64,000 nucleotides of DNA from Heliocidaris erythrogramma (GCA_025617745.1 CM046858.1:44869162-44933161); one strand, 5' to 3'; positions 11,798 to 24,125 are shown, numbered from the stretch's first letter. Translations and numbers: made by a program. The notes: generated from the sequence alone by a model not told the origin.

Positions 11798-12047
11798 AGA
11801 CAAGGGACGGTAGAACAAACAGAACGGGGAATTAATCGATCATGACGGTCCTCCGACACAAGCTCCCGTCTTTGCTTGCAAACATTTTGATTTCTGCAGG
11901 GGAAGACGACGCAAAGTCAGTCATTTAACGGGAAGCTTGAGTTCGGGGAAAGGTAAAAATATAATTTGTGAGCTTTCTCATTCTTTTTATGTTAGTTTGG
12001 AAGATCATCATATTAGAAATGTCCCCTGAAAAGGATTGCTCTTTAAT

Positions 12048-13100
12048 TCAATTCAATTCAATTCAATTTTAATTTAAAGACATTTAATTCCAACTTTTCA
12101 ATATAACTGTACAAAGTAATAAATGAGCAAAATAGTGTATACTTGTATTTTTAAACAAAAATATGACAAAATATACATTCATGTGGTATATACATAGTTG
12201 GAGGACACACCTCTAAAAGCAAACGCTTGGGGCGAGGGTGCATAATACATAATAGTACATAATAAATATATAAAAAGGAAATAACTACATACAAAAAGAG
12301 AAAACAATAACATTCCTAGACCGCTGAGCTTGACTGGAGAGGGGAAAAATAAAAGGGAAAGAAACAAAAAAGTGGAAAAATGGGGATGGAGGTGCAACAT
12401 AAAAGGAGTAAGGAAAAGAGAAATATTCACGAAGAAGCAGAGAGAAGAAAGGGATCGAGAGAATAGACCCAATGGAGGGTGGGGAAGTGTCTTAACCATA
12501 TTATTTCTAAGATGAAGTGAAATGTTTTTTCATCCTGCTTGAGAAGCTGGCAAGAGATGCGGAGTATTTTATTATATCTTGGATAACGTTCCACAACTTA
12601 GGTCCCGAGTACAGGATGTTATGTTGGAATAATAAGGTTCTGTGCTTGGGTAGATGGATGTGATTTGCGTGTCTAGTTTCGTATTTATAGTAGAATTTAA
12701 TTGAAAGAGGTTACAAAATTCGTCTGGAAATAAATTGTTTGTAAATCTGTACATAAACCATGTAAATATGCTTTGTTGATGTTTATCTATGTCGGTAAAT
12801 TTCAGTATGTTAAAATGTTTGAACAATTGGTCGACGTGACAACGCGGGAGCAGTCCCTGTAGTTATACGAATTAATTATCTTTTGTAGAGTGATTAATTA
12901 GATAGAGTTCCCCCAGGCTAGGTTGCACGGTGAGAGATATGGTAGGATAAGAGAATAGTAGAGCATACGGAGGATGTTGTTTCGTAAAATGTGCTGCAGT
13001 CTAGAAATAATGCCAATGTTTTTAGAGACTTCGCTTTCTGTTTCAAGAATATATTTTTTCCAAGACATAGAACTATCAATGTGCATACCTAGAAATCGCC
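12048..13100 (-). mobile_element. CR1/L2-like LINE fragment, ORF2 C-terminus plus 3' UTR, - strand
   Basis: On the - strand from 13086 the translation reads LGMHIDSSMSWKKYILE, then NILRMLYYSLILPYLSPCNL and AWGN. These are hallmark segments of the region after the reverse transcriptase in CR1/L2 elements. After frame breaks it continues as KHFNILKFTDIDKHQQSIFT. The 3' end runs to an ATTGA pentamer repeat at 12048-12067. It is interrupted by stops and frameshifts, so it is dead. It lies tail-to-tail away from a second LINE fragment on the other strand starting near 13200. Confidence 0.75.
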
Positions 13101-13199
13101 CTCACATTCAAAATATGACAAGAAACAGCTGAAATGTTCCCGCCGAACATTTGTGTGTAGTCCCATATTGTGTGTAGTCCCATATTGACAGTGACTTAT

Positions 13200-13960
13200 C
13201 ATGGAAGGTACACATCAATAATTTAAAACACGAGTTCCCTCCCAAAATTTTGTTATCCTTGTATACCACTCTAATTTTACCATATCTCAGTTACGGAATT
13301 CTTGCTTGGGGGAATGGGACCAAAATTCAACTTGACAAGATACTCACCATTCAAAAACGGGCCATAAGAAATATTAATGACGCTGGATTTCTCTCTCATA
13401 CTAGCCTATTTTTTTTTAAAGAATAAGCTCTTACAAATCTCAGATATTTATGTGTACACACCTTACTTAGGCATATTCATGTATCAGTTATATATACATA
13501 TAAATGAATTACCTGCGATGGTTTCTGCAATGTTTGTAAAAAACAACGCTATCCACTCATACCCCCACACGTCTAGTAACTTTGCCACGAACTCGAACAA
13601 TATTTGCAAAGAAAACCGTTACATTTTCAGGTCCAAAGTATTGGAATGAACTCCCAACTGAAATGACTGATTCCACCTCATTGTTTATATTTAAACGGAA
13701 ATTAAAACTTCTTCTCCTGAATGGTTATGCCATACAGGCAGAAGCCGACATGTAGTGCTGTCAAAAGAATCTTTAAAATAGTCTATTTTCCATTTTCATA
13801 CCACACCTAAACAGTTTATTATGATTGTATGTCTTTTCTCCGAGTGGCAGGGGACGGACGGCTAGCCATTGTTCTGATTTATGGGGTGCAGTATAGCTCG
13901 TTGCGGGCGGGTGTGGTGGCCCGTCGCTGGTTCTGGGAGATGGCATTTCCCCCTGCTTAT
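13200..13960 (+). mobile_element. CR1/L2-like LINE fragment, + strand
   Basis: Near 13255-13380 the + strand reads YTTLILPYLSYGILAWGNGT, then KIQLDKILTIQKRAIRNIN, the post-RT segment of CR1/L2 ORF2. Later KYWNELPTEMTDSTSLFIFK-like residues (about 13635-13700) match the C-terminal WN-LP motif. Frameshifts interrupt it. The 13740-13960 part looks like 3' UTR. This and the adjacent - strand fragment share the YYSLILPYLS motif in opposite orientation. Confidence 0.75.
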
Positions 13961-14984
13961 TGATAAAATGTTCTATTTATTCAAGCCGAAATGCTGACAT
14001 CATAATTCCGTTACATTGGTGCGTACATGGCTATTGTTTTATATGTCTTTTCTTATGTAAAATCGGTAAAAAAAATGAAAATAATGCTATAAATCATTTG
14101 AGCACTTCGGTATATGCTTCAGAAATTGCCACGGCGTACAGGAAATGCTTATTTACCCTAAAAACGTGAATTGTAATATCATTGCTGTAATGAAAGTGAC
14201 AAAACCATCCAATACTATTTCTTTGAATGCGATTTTGATTACTGCGACTCAATAATTTTATTTATATACTCATATTGCTATATCATGCATTGGTCGTTCC
14301 CACTATTTTTTAAAAGACTACTCTCTGGAGCCTATAACTCACAAGCGTAGCTTTCTCCTTGTGTAGCGATAGTGATTTTCCCTAAGCTCTCCGTTGTAGT
14401 TCCCTCGAAATAGTTCATTCACCCACTGCTAATTAGAAACAGAATTTATTTTAGTACAGTGCATTCTTTAAGTATGTAACACAACATTTTATAATAAAAG
14501 TCTAAAAACTGAAGCTTATTTATGTGATATACATGCATTGTAAGTGAAAAGACAGTGAGGGGGAAAAAACCCAGATAATACATTATATCAACAAAGCGAA
14601 GGGGGGGGGGGGGAGGAAAGAGGAGAGTAGAAATGGAATTCTGTTCTGTGTAGCCTATAACTAAAAGAGAGAATTGGCTCTCATTTATATCCTTCGCAGA
14701 ACGAGAGGTCCCAGCAAATTTCCAGGATCTGGTTTGTTGGAATTTTAGGGAATTAATTTTTTTTCAGGTTGCATGCAAATACAAAAATCCAAGAATTCAT
14801 ATTCTAGTGCCAATATTATTACTATAGATTATTACTATGAAAAGTAAATGCTGCATAGAATAACATAGCAAGTCTACAAAACAAAATAATGAAACAACAA
14901 TATTAAATGAATACAAGTTTGTAACTTGATACCCGTTCGAATATATGATTTGTTTTTCACATCTGCAAAATACCGTTGTGAAAA

Positions 14985-15171
14985 GTCGTGTTTGGCATTC
15001 CTGCAATATCTCATTCATCCGCGGCTGAAGATCTCTTAGTTTCAAGTAAATATTCCACAGATGGATATGGTCAGAGATCTTTCCAGCACGCGAGACCAGA
15101 ATTCTGGAATAAACTTCCAAAATATATAAAAGAAGCAAACTTTGATTATGCTTCTGATAAACCATTTTGCC

Positions 15172-15204
<33 letters not shown>

Positions 15205-15300
15205 TTCTTTCTTCTTTTCTTTAAAGCGCTTAGAGACATGCAGCCCTGGAAAAAAATATTAGACCAAGATTCTTTAATAAATGTACTATAATAATTATGC
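14985..15300 (+). mobile_element. LINE ORF2 C-terminal fragment, + strand
   Basis: Translation gives SSAAEDLLVSSKYSTDGYGQ, then RSFQHARPEFWNKLPKYIKE. This is the characteristic non-LTR ORF2 tail, in which a tyrosine-glycine-x-R-x-F segment precedes W-N-x-L-P. A CT microsatellite (15173-15225) interrupts the tail. Confidence 0.7.
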
Positions 15301-15320
15301 ATTTAAACTAATGTAAATGA

Positions 15321-15521
15321 CGTGGAGAAGGTTTACGGTTCACCATGTGGTTAGTCCTGAAAAGGACTATTGAGTAAGCAGAAAGTGGAGAAAAGTTGAG
15401 AGGAGAAGAAAAGCCTTTCTCGCCTTTCCTTTTCTTCTCCTCTCAACTTTTCTCCACTTTCTTCTTACTCAATAGTCCTTTTCAGGACTAACCACATGGT
15501 GAACCGTAAACCTTCTCCACG
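15321..15521. repeat. Near-perfect 201-bp palindrome, fold-back element copy 2
   Basis: Ends cgtggagaaggtttacggtt and the inverse enclose arms meeting near 15421. The first 25-30 bases are shared with the 3393-3598 palindrome. The inner arms are unrelated to it. A 16-nt internal hairpin agtcctgaaaaggact occurs in each arm. Flanks on the right (gtaccaccatgcaaacctct) are the reverse complement of flanks left of copy 1. Confidence 0.85.
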
Positions 15522-15720
15522 TTATCAGTACCACCATGCAAACCTCTACCTTCAAAGATCTTCTAATGTGAATGATTTGTCTTTGTATTTCATTGAATGA
15601 ATAACAAATTCCAGCAATTGTACCTTGCTTTTATGATATTTTATTTCTAATTAAATATCATAATTGATAGGATTGAAGTAAATTGAATATGTCATAAAGA
15701 AAATGTGAGAAAATTACAAT

Positions 15721-15791
15721 GCCCCGACCGGGATTCGAACCCGGGACCCTGGATTACATGACCAGTGCTCTACCAACTGAGCTATCCGGGC
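15721..15791 (-). tRNA. tRNA-like gene, anticodon position reads TGT (Thr) but with an abnormal loop
   Basis: Reading the - strand from 15791 gives a full cloverleaf. Acceptor GCCCGGA pairs with TCGGGGC with one G:G mismatch. The D arm is GCTC/GAGC, the anticodon arm CTGGT-CATGTAA-TCCAG, and the T arm CCGGG-TTCGAAT-CCCGG. A and B box promoters are intact and a TTTT run follows 7 nt after the 3' end, as needed for Pol III. Two oddities are an A where universal U33 should be, and a T:T pair closing the anticodon loop. A one-base shift would make it CAT (Met). It may be a tRNA pseudogene or a SINE source gene. Confidence 0.7.
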
Positions 15792-16054
15792 TCCCGTCGA
15801 AGCAAAGTAACAATCTCACATATAGCCCCTCTCTTTCCATCGAGCGTAGGGGGTACATCCATACCAAGGTCCATCCTACGCTATAATGGCCATTACTAAG
15901 CAAACCTCATACTGATTGACTTTACTCCTTAATTTTTCATAAAATCTCTGCTGCCAGATTCAATGGCAACGAAAGAGGGCAATGAAAAAAGAAAAACAAA
16001 ATCAGTGACAAGGCGGGGTAAGAGGGGGAAGGGAGGGGGGGGGGGGGATTCCGT

Positions 16055-16550
16055 AATCGGCGTCTGGAATTTCAGCTTAGAAGATATATCTAACGTATGC
16101 AAAACAAAGATGATATACAACAACTAAGTTGGAAGGTTATATATCTCAATAACCTCCTAAAATCTTCTCCGAGACAATGGGAGAATTTGATCTACTTTGG
16201 AAAAGATATCCAAGAATAAGGTTTTTATGATTTCAAGAGTGGTTTTAATGGTATTATTCGCTATCTTTTTGATTACTTGTGTAAGCATGAGCGATGTTCC
16301 TTTCCTAATCCTGTCTGGATTATACAATAGAAAACAAGCCAAACGTGTCCAAAGAAAAGATCTTTGCTAAGGCTGAAACTCGATTTATCTCACTAATCTC
16401 CTTAATACTCCATCATTGCATGCTTCTTTGTTACTTATTTACGCATGAGCAATGTTACTTTTTAAATTTATGTCTGGAATGTAGGATATTCTTTCAAACG
16501 CATCCCCCTAATCTTTTTATTAACTTAATTTATCCCATGTAACTCCTTAA
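16055..16550. repeat. Interspersed repeat family D
   Basis: This is the same ~500-bp sequence as 10078-10480 and 23395-23938, with partial copies near 9360-9640. It contains gatctactttggaaaagat, gcatgagcgatgttcctttc and aaacgtgtccaaagaaaag. There is no coding frame of note. Confidence 0.7.
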
Positions 16551-16939
16551 TTCTCTTCTCAGACAGGGTGCTTTTGAAAGGGGACGGTAGAACAAACAGG
16601 GCAGACACAAGATGCTCCCGTCTTCTTGCATTTTGTTTTTATTTTGGGGACGGCGACGCGAAGTCAGTCATTTAACCTTTGTTAATTTTCCTTCTTTTTT
16701 TCTCTCTTTTTCCTAAATGTGATAATCTGATAATAGGTATCCGGGTAAAGTTGGCATGGAGGGTATTGCCCATTGGGAAAGACTGTGGTGCTTTTTGCCG
16801 ATGCTAATAAAAATGAATGAGGGGTTATTTTTCTTCTGAAAACTTCTTTTTAAAAAAGATATTTCATTAGCAATTTCCTATACTTTTTTCTTCATTAAAC
16901 TTCTGCTGGACGCATTTGCGATCAAACATTCAATGGCAA

Positions 16940-17112
16940 CGAGATATGTGTATTATACGTGTTTATGCTTGTGTATTTATATATATTGATTATTGTTGAT
17001 GTTATTTGTTTTATTGTTACCAAACAGGGCCTCATGGAAGACCACCAAATTGGTGATATGAGCCACCTTGTATAAATATCAGAAATAAATAAATAAATAA
17101 ATAAATAAACGA
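16940..17112 (+). mobile_element. LINE 3' UTR with AAAT tail
   Basis: The stretch cagggcctcatggaagacc near 17025 leads to ataaatatcag and then about six AAAT repeats (17085-17110). This arrangement is typical of CR1/L2 3' ends. No coding part is attached on the left. Confidence 0.6.
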
Positions 17113-17177
17113 GAGAGGGGAATGAAAAAACGGGGGGGAAGGGGGGGGGGGGGGGTGGCAAATTCCGTAATCGCCTC

Positions 17178-17243
17178 TTTTACCATGTTAATGACTTCAT
17201 TTGTTTCTACTTGTGGACAAATGAAGTCATTAACATGGTAAAA
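17178..17243. repeat. Perfect 27-bp inverted repeat, 12-bp loop
   Basis: The word ttttaccatgttaatgactt and its extension to 17204 is exactly inverted at 17217-17243. It would form a strong hairpin or may be the junction of two element ends. Confidence 0.85.
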
Positions 17244-17394
17244 GAATCTCTAACTGATTGCTACACAAAACAATGTGCTCAAGGATTCCACTCCATCATC
17301 CGGACAGAAAACCCATCTGAAAACGATTTATACCTCAGGAAATAGTTCATGAAGCTTGTCCTCCACAAGAACCCCACCAAGAACATGATCAACC

Positions 17395-18835
17395 TATAAT
17401 ATAAAATTTGAAAGTCTTATATTTAAATCTTAAAGACTTTTAAATCTAACAGAGACTGATATTAGTGACGAAACCTTTGGGATTTAAAATAAGTCTTTAT
17501 TAAGACTTAAAATTTTAAAACCGCAAAAGACTTAAAACATAAGTCTTTTAGATTTAAAATTTAAATCTTTTCAGTTTTACCTTTAAATCTTTTTAAGGTT
17601 TATTAACGATAAATCTTTTGGAGATTTAAATTTTCAGAGGAAGTGGGACTGGAGAAAAACAACAACATAGACTCAAAATGTGCAATTTATTCCGGCAAAC
17701 ATTGATTTATTTGAGTGCAGCTCCATAACAAACACATTAAATGACATTCAAACATAATATGATAATAATTGCAAGTGTCAAATGCAGAAATAGAGACCGG
17801 CCTTATTAAAGGACAATTAACCCCACGTGATATTCTAGATGCACCTATTGTCTGCTACGTCTTTCCATGGAGGCTGCCATTTTGTGCATGACACGGATCA
17901 TTAGGTACCATGTGCATTGATAATAGCCTACCTTTACAACAGATACGTCGCTTTGTTCTGATTGTATTACGATTGTTATTGGCCATGGGCCTAGATAATT
18001 GACGACCCATGAGTTCTAATAGCCATCCTGTAAAGCAGATTCCTCGCTTTGTTTTGGTATTGTTACGATTGTCTCCGTCCTTGACGTCAATTCTCCGTCC
18101 TTGACGTATATTTTTTATGAAGTATATTTTTTATGAACAAATTAAGACCTTTTAAAAAATATATAAAACTAAACTTACATTTCAGAATATGTGACTTTAT
18201 CTAATATATATTTGTCCTCTAAAAATCAATTACAAGTTAACGATGAAGGAAATTTTACTTGGGATGAAAAATATGTTCGTGTACACATAAAGTAATGGCA
18301 GCCCCCTTATTATTGCTAGCAGACGATAACTTGGCTGGAAAATAGTGATTTATATCTATATCCTGTGTTTTTACATGAAATTGCATGTATCAAATAAGAG
18401 GCATATACTACACCATTCAAAATAAGCTAATTCATACGCTGAGGTTAATTTCCCTTTAAGGTGTATGGTTGATCCCAACGAAAAGTGTATACACGGCAAT
18501 GTCGATCCGACTTATCTGAAAAACAGTAATCTGGCTTTCACTTTTGTGTTGCAGTCATGTGCAAGATTCACACAACCGCAAAAAGAAAAAATGTCGTCGA
18601 TCGCGCGCTTGGCTTGAATGTTCGATCACGTGTTGCATCATCGTAAATCTGATTGGCTTAAAGCTTAAATCTCCTTAAAAGATTGAAACAGGAGATTTTG
18701 TTCGCGGTCTCGAGAGAAAAATTTAATCAAAGAACGTGGAAAATAAGTCTTAAAGACTTAGATTATTGTAAGTCTCAATTAAGATTTAAATTTTAAGTCT
18801 TTCAAATTTAGAGATTAGTCCATCGCCGCGTAAGT
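17395..18835. mobile_element. AAGTCTTAAA-rich element disrupted by a TTAA-flanked MITE
   Basis: 17395-17660 and 18670-18835 are packed with alternating aagtctt/aagactt/aaatctt words and have inverted ends. Between them, 17806-18459 is a separate MITE (TTAAAGGACAATTAACC ... GGTTAATTTCCCTTTAA) related to 1467-2379. This is a clear nested insertion order. Confidence 0.6.
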
Positions 18836-19308
18836 GGAAGCCAAGAGGTGACTGCTCAAGGGATAGTGAGATCAAGTAGTCTTTGGTTCTTATTCCTAGA
18901 TCGCTGCCCTAGTATTCAAAGTAGCGACACAAAGTTCCTATATACCTTCTTGCATACGCAAGAAAGTAAGGTATTCTGATAAAGTTAAAGGGATACTCAA
19001 CCAGCTCTCGTGAGAGATTCGGTCGGCTTTGTGCAGTCGAAATGTAATCCCACTTAGTCCAACGGACGCGTTCGACGCACAAACTTTGTGTACGAGTGAA
19101 TGGGGCTTACGCAATCCTGACTTTCCCCACGGTTGCCTGGTGGCGTATCCCTTTAAGACATTAATTCCGAAGAATATACATACTTGTGTAAGCCTAGTTT
19201 ATCCGATATGCGTCGGGCTTTCTGGCAAGTATACTAATCGCATTACGTAAACTAATCGCGTTATGGAGACGGACAATCGGCGATGGTGCGCCGGTCTCCA
19301 CAACGCGA

Positions 19309-20271
19309 TTAAAGGGAAATCCAACCTTATTTTTTTCTATTGATGTTATATGAAGCGTAACTTGCTGGTTAATTTGATACCAAATTTAGCAGAATTTGAC
19401 AGCTATAAAGAAGGTTAAAGAGTGATGATCCCCCAAACACGTCGTCTGCTGCACATGCATGGGGCCGCCATTTTCTATGTTTGCAGTGGACTTAGTCCAC
19501 GAATGACGTATCTGTGGATAATTCCTAGCCTAGATTCTATCTTTTTTTTTTTTTTTTTTTAATTTTGGTTTATTCCCCTATGCTGCTCTTTCTCTACACG
19601 CATTTCCCACACAGAGCACGACTCTGTGTGTATAAGTAATTAATTCAGAACACAACAATTGCCATTGTGTTTTGCAGCTGTCGTTTCTCCCAACCTTTTG
19701 CGGTCCAGTGTCATTAATGATTCATGACGCTGGGTTAAAAAGGTGTTCTGGAATTTCAACTTCAACACACAATGGCAATTGTGCTCTGAATTAATTACTG
19801 GTTTGTGGCCTCGCTCTTTCAAGAAGTGAACAATGTAATTAAATATTCAGAGCAATATTTAAAGAACAAGTATTCAGAGAAACATAATGTCTCCGTATCG
19901 CGCGATCCGAACAATAAGAGTCCTTTACAATTCCACCCAATTTTGGGGATTGCGCGATTACTGGAGAGTTGCGCCCTGTGTGGGATATGCATGTAGAGAA
20001 AGAGCAGGGTAGGGGAATAAACCAAATAAAAGAATATAAAAAGGGACACAATCTAGACTAGCCAGTTGTCCACAGATACGTCATTCGTGTAAAATGGCGG
20101 CCCCATGTGCAGCAGACGACGGGTGAAAGAAGTGTTTGGTGAGATCTAAAACATTCTATAACTTTCTTCATAGCTGTACAATTTTGGTAAATTTGGTATC
20201 AAATTAATCAGGAAGTTACGCTTCATAGAATATCAATAGAAAAAAACAATCAAGGTTGGATTTCCCTTTAA
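19309..20271. mobile_element. TTAA-flanked MITE with ~300-bp inverted arms
   Basis: The ends are TTAAAGGGAAATCCAACC and the inverse. Long arms share ggccgccatttt, ccacgaatgacgtatctgtg and tctttctctacacgcat in opposite orientation. A second inverted pair (around ttcagaacacaacaattgcc) lies inside. The element itself sits inside another inverted pair, 19196-19232 and 20276-20312 (ccgatatgcgtcgggctttc). Confidence 0.75.
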
Positions 20272-20599
20272 TTACTTGCCAGAAAGCCCGAAGCATATCG
20301 GATAGGCTTATGTTTTGTCATTTTACTTTGCTCTCTATTTTGTTTCTATCTCCTTTTGTTGTTCTATTTTGAAGATTTAAATATACATTATGTAAATTAT
20401 GCAAGTTGAATATAATAAAACCAGAGCACTATCAGACATTGTCGTGATCAGTTCGTCTTTCTTGTGTCTCCTGAGTTCTCTTTATCTCCCATCCCTTCAT
20501 AGGATTCTTAAGTTCGAGGATAGAGTTATAACTATTTCCCAAGTTAAACACCGTTCATTTCCCAACGCTACCTTGTTTCATTATGTAAGACTCACATCT

Positions 20600-21110
20600 C
20601 TTATGGAAGAGGTATGGCGGAGTACTTACACAAGCAATTTAAATTGTATTTATATCTTTGTCACAAAATTGCAACGAGAGCAATTACTTTTAGCGCACTT
20701 AGAACACACTCCAAACTTCTTTTCCAAAGCCTAGGAATATTAAATATTTTGAAGCTCCATCAACTTCGTGTATCAACATTTATGTATGATCTGGTGAAAG
20801 GTATATTACCATACTTTTTAGTAGATTATTGTCAAATCATACATCTCAGATATGCAACATTGGGGAAAGAAAGTGGCTTAGGGCCTACTCTGTTTACCAA
20901 AATGTAAGACAAGGCAATGACAGTTTTGCATTTCATTTATTGGAACAAAACAGTGGAATGGTCTCCCAGACGAAATAAAAAATATAAAAATTCAAGGTCA
21001 GCCTTTCGTAGACAACTTTCCAGCTACCTTCAATGTAAATGATATGTTGTGAGCTCAAAACTCACTTTCATATTTATATTTATACCTTTTATTACTTACA
21101 TTTGCATGGC
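20600..21110 (+). mobile_element. CR1/L2-like LINE 3' fragment, copy 1
   Basis: Translation gives LGILNILKLHQLRVSTFMYD and then LVKGILPYFLVDYCQIIHLR, ending near WNKTVEWSP. This is the C-terminal part of ORF2. The segment from about 20772 to 21604, LINE plus the poly-G element that follows, recurs almost unchanged at 24126-24940. Confidence 0.8.
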
Positions 21111-21139
21111 GATCTATATAATATAGTTTAGGATTAAGC

Positions 21140-21610
21140 TTTTTTGTTGTTGTATATTTGCAGTAAGCTGAAAGTTCGAAATTCGCCTGTCGGCGGAGGA
21201 CTGCTTTGCCAATTTTCAAAAACAAATGAAGGAAAATTAAACATACATAACGTCTGTGGAAAAACTAATTGGGTGCGACCGCCCGGGGGGGGGGGGGGGC
21301 ACTCAACTAATATTGCTGTACATAAAAATTATGCGCGACCAAAAAAAAAGCGTGGAAATGGTAGTTTTTGCCGGTTACGGCGCGTCACGCGCTTGACGCG
21401 TTTAGGATGTCAAAAAAGGCCAAATATCTGGGGAAAAGGGTATGTTTCAGTTTGTCATACACGTTTAGGGTAAATTTTCCCTTATACCTATCTGCATTTT
21501 GTGCGACAGTCTCTTGTTTAGGGGGTAAAATTTCAAGAAACACGGGAAAACACTCGAATGGATAAAACGCGTTTAGGGGGTGTTTGGAACCTGCGGTCGC
21601 CCTTGTGTAC
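21140..21610. mobile_element. Poly-G element downstream of LINE copy 1
   Basis: It carries gtcggcggaggactg, G15 (21285-21299) and cgcgtcacgcgcttgacgcg. It is repeated at 24505-24940 with a longer G run (24628-24647). Confidence 0.65.
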
Positions 21611-21639
21611 ATGCAACGATATAGTTGAGTGGAACGCAA

Positions 21640-23394
21640 GTGCTCTGCTCACATTCATTTGGGTTGTGAAAATTGCTCCGCTTGTGGTCCTCTCGAAACT
21701 TTGAAGGATCGTATTTCCGAGGGTTTATAATTCCTGGGCGTTTCCAAAAAAAAAAAGGAAACCCAAATTTGAAAAATACCTGAAAATGAACAATAAGTAT
21801 ACTAACAATAAAATCCATAACGTATGAAGGGGTATTTGATATTCTTTCCAGTGGTATCTTGTTTGGGTCTCAAGGGTTTTGCATCACTGAGCACCATTGT
21901 CTTGTGCAAAAATATAGTTCGTTCACTTTCTTGTAAAACACAATAGGCATGATGTTATAGAGATGCCTTTTGTGAAATTGCTTGAGAGCTCCATTTCTCA
22001 CTGCGGATGATTTTCTTCTTCAAATTTGTGTTAATGAGATGTCATACACCCATGCTTCAGGATATTTGCTTTGTTACCCTTTGCAGATATGAAACATTTT
22101 GCAAAGAAGACAGCCTGGGTGAATTCTATCAAGGTTGCATGCTAAAGAACCAGTGCGAACCAGAATCACTGTAAGGTCACAAAGCAATGCAAATCAAACT
22201 TGACAAAGACCACATAGAAGGAAAATAAAAAAACTAATGCATGACAGATGACATTTTGTTGAAAATGGGCAGAAGATGCCTGCAGCAATCATGACAAAAA
22301 ACATGTTCTCTGCATGTGCTCTCCGAAGATCTCACTTCTGCTTGGTCAAAATTTATGACTAACAACTCGGTCCATGCATTGTGAAGTTCATAAGACTCTT
22401 TGCTAAGGCGTAAAGCCAATCAGTATGATGTTAGCTTAATTATTAACGAGTGGACATGAAGTGCAACCAAACTAGTTAACAAAGACATTTAACCCAAACC
22501 ATGCCTATTTTGTTTTAAACGAAAGTGAACCAACAAGAAAATTTCGCATTTAAATTTCAAGACAACGGTGTTCGCTGATGCGTGACCGTGGAAATCTTAA
22601 CCAAGTTACCATTGGAAAGCAAATGAATTACTCTTTCATAATTATGATGTGAAATTCAACTCCGGTAAATATATATAGTCTATTTACAGGAAATTTTCAA
22701 AGATGGGTTTCTTTTTTTTTAAACGCCTAGTACAGGTGCATAATCTTCGTCTTAGTATTTTCATGCGTTTCTAGTGATGATAACATTACTAATCCGCGGA
22801 GCCGATCTATGAACAATGTATAAGTTATCATGTATCAAATTAAAACTCATTATCATGAGAAGCGAGTCATATATGCAAATCGACCAAATAGTAAAGAAAA
22901 AAATATAATTTTATAAGATATATTATTACAAGCGACAAACACTGTTTACATTTTTGGTACGTTTAAAAAGAAATATCACTGGAAGAAAAAAAGGGGGCCC
23001 ATCTTAAAGATGACGATGACAACCAGACTATTGAATCAATGATTCAATCATATCATGTGTAAATAATTATCGTCCATCAACGGTCAGATTAACATAGCTC
23101 CCGAATTCTGCTCTCTTTTTGTTAGTCACAGGATCGAGAAATGTTAGCTCTTCTTATCATAGTACTGGTCTCTTCTGCTATACAGCCATTTTTGCAACTC
23201 GATCGGTGGCAAACTCTCTGTTCCCAATAGCTACGAGGAGATTCCGACTGGCAATTCAACCTGCAGTCGAGCCCCCCACCCCGAAGATTTAGAAACTGGA
23301 TAGTGCATATTCGGACATGAGACGTCAGCGCGCCCCCTTCCCTTATCATTGCCCGTACTCCCATTATGGACACTGATAGCGTTCATTAAATCTA
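21640..23394. other. Mostly unassigned sequence
   Basis: Apart from the 21635-21735 segment shared with 26885-26980 and an A-rich run near 21745, I see no gene, RNA or clear repeat. Frames here are short and composition is AT-rich. Confidence 0.5.
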
Positions 23395-24125
23395 GGTCTG
23401 GAATTTAAGCTTAAAATATATTTCAAACTTTATGCAAAACAAAGATGATATATCATAACTAAGTTGGAAGCTTATAAAGTTCACTAAACTCCTAAATTCT
23501 ACTATGGAAGAATTTGATCTACTTTGGAAAAGATTTTTAAGAATAAGGTTACTGTGATTTCAATAGTGGTCTCAAAGTCTTGGTCTCAATGGTATTATTC
23601 CCTATCTTGTTGATTACCTGTGTATGCGTGAGCGATGTTCCTTTCTATGTCTGGATTGTACAGTGGGAAAAAAAGCCAAACGTGTCCAAAGAAAATATAA
23701 CGATATTTGCTAAGGCTGAAACTCGATTTATCTCACTAAACTCCTTAATACTCCATCATTGCTTGCTTGCTTGTGATCCTAAAAGTGTTTTTATTTCCTC
23801 ATAATTGCTAGCTTCTTTGTTACTTATTTACGCATGAGCAATGTTCCTTTTTTAATCTTTATCTGGAATGTAGGTTATTTTGTCAAACAGGTCCAAAGAA
23901 AAGATTTTTGAAACGTAATTCATCTCACTAAATCCTTAAAGGGCGATGCTACCTTTTTAAAAGCTGATTTGTGTGAAAGCAGAAAAATCAGAGAAACAGG
24001 ATAGTGAAAGTTTGAAAGAATCAGACAAAGAATAAAAAAGTTATGAATGTTTGAAAAATGAGATCACTACATATTATATGCGAATCTCAAAGTGGCAATT
24101 TGGTGAATCGATTGTGACGTTAAAT

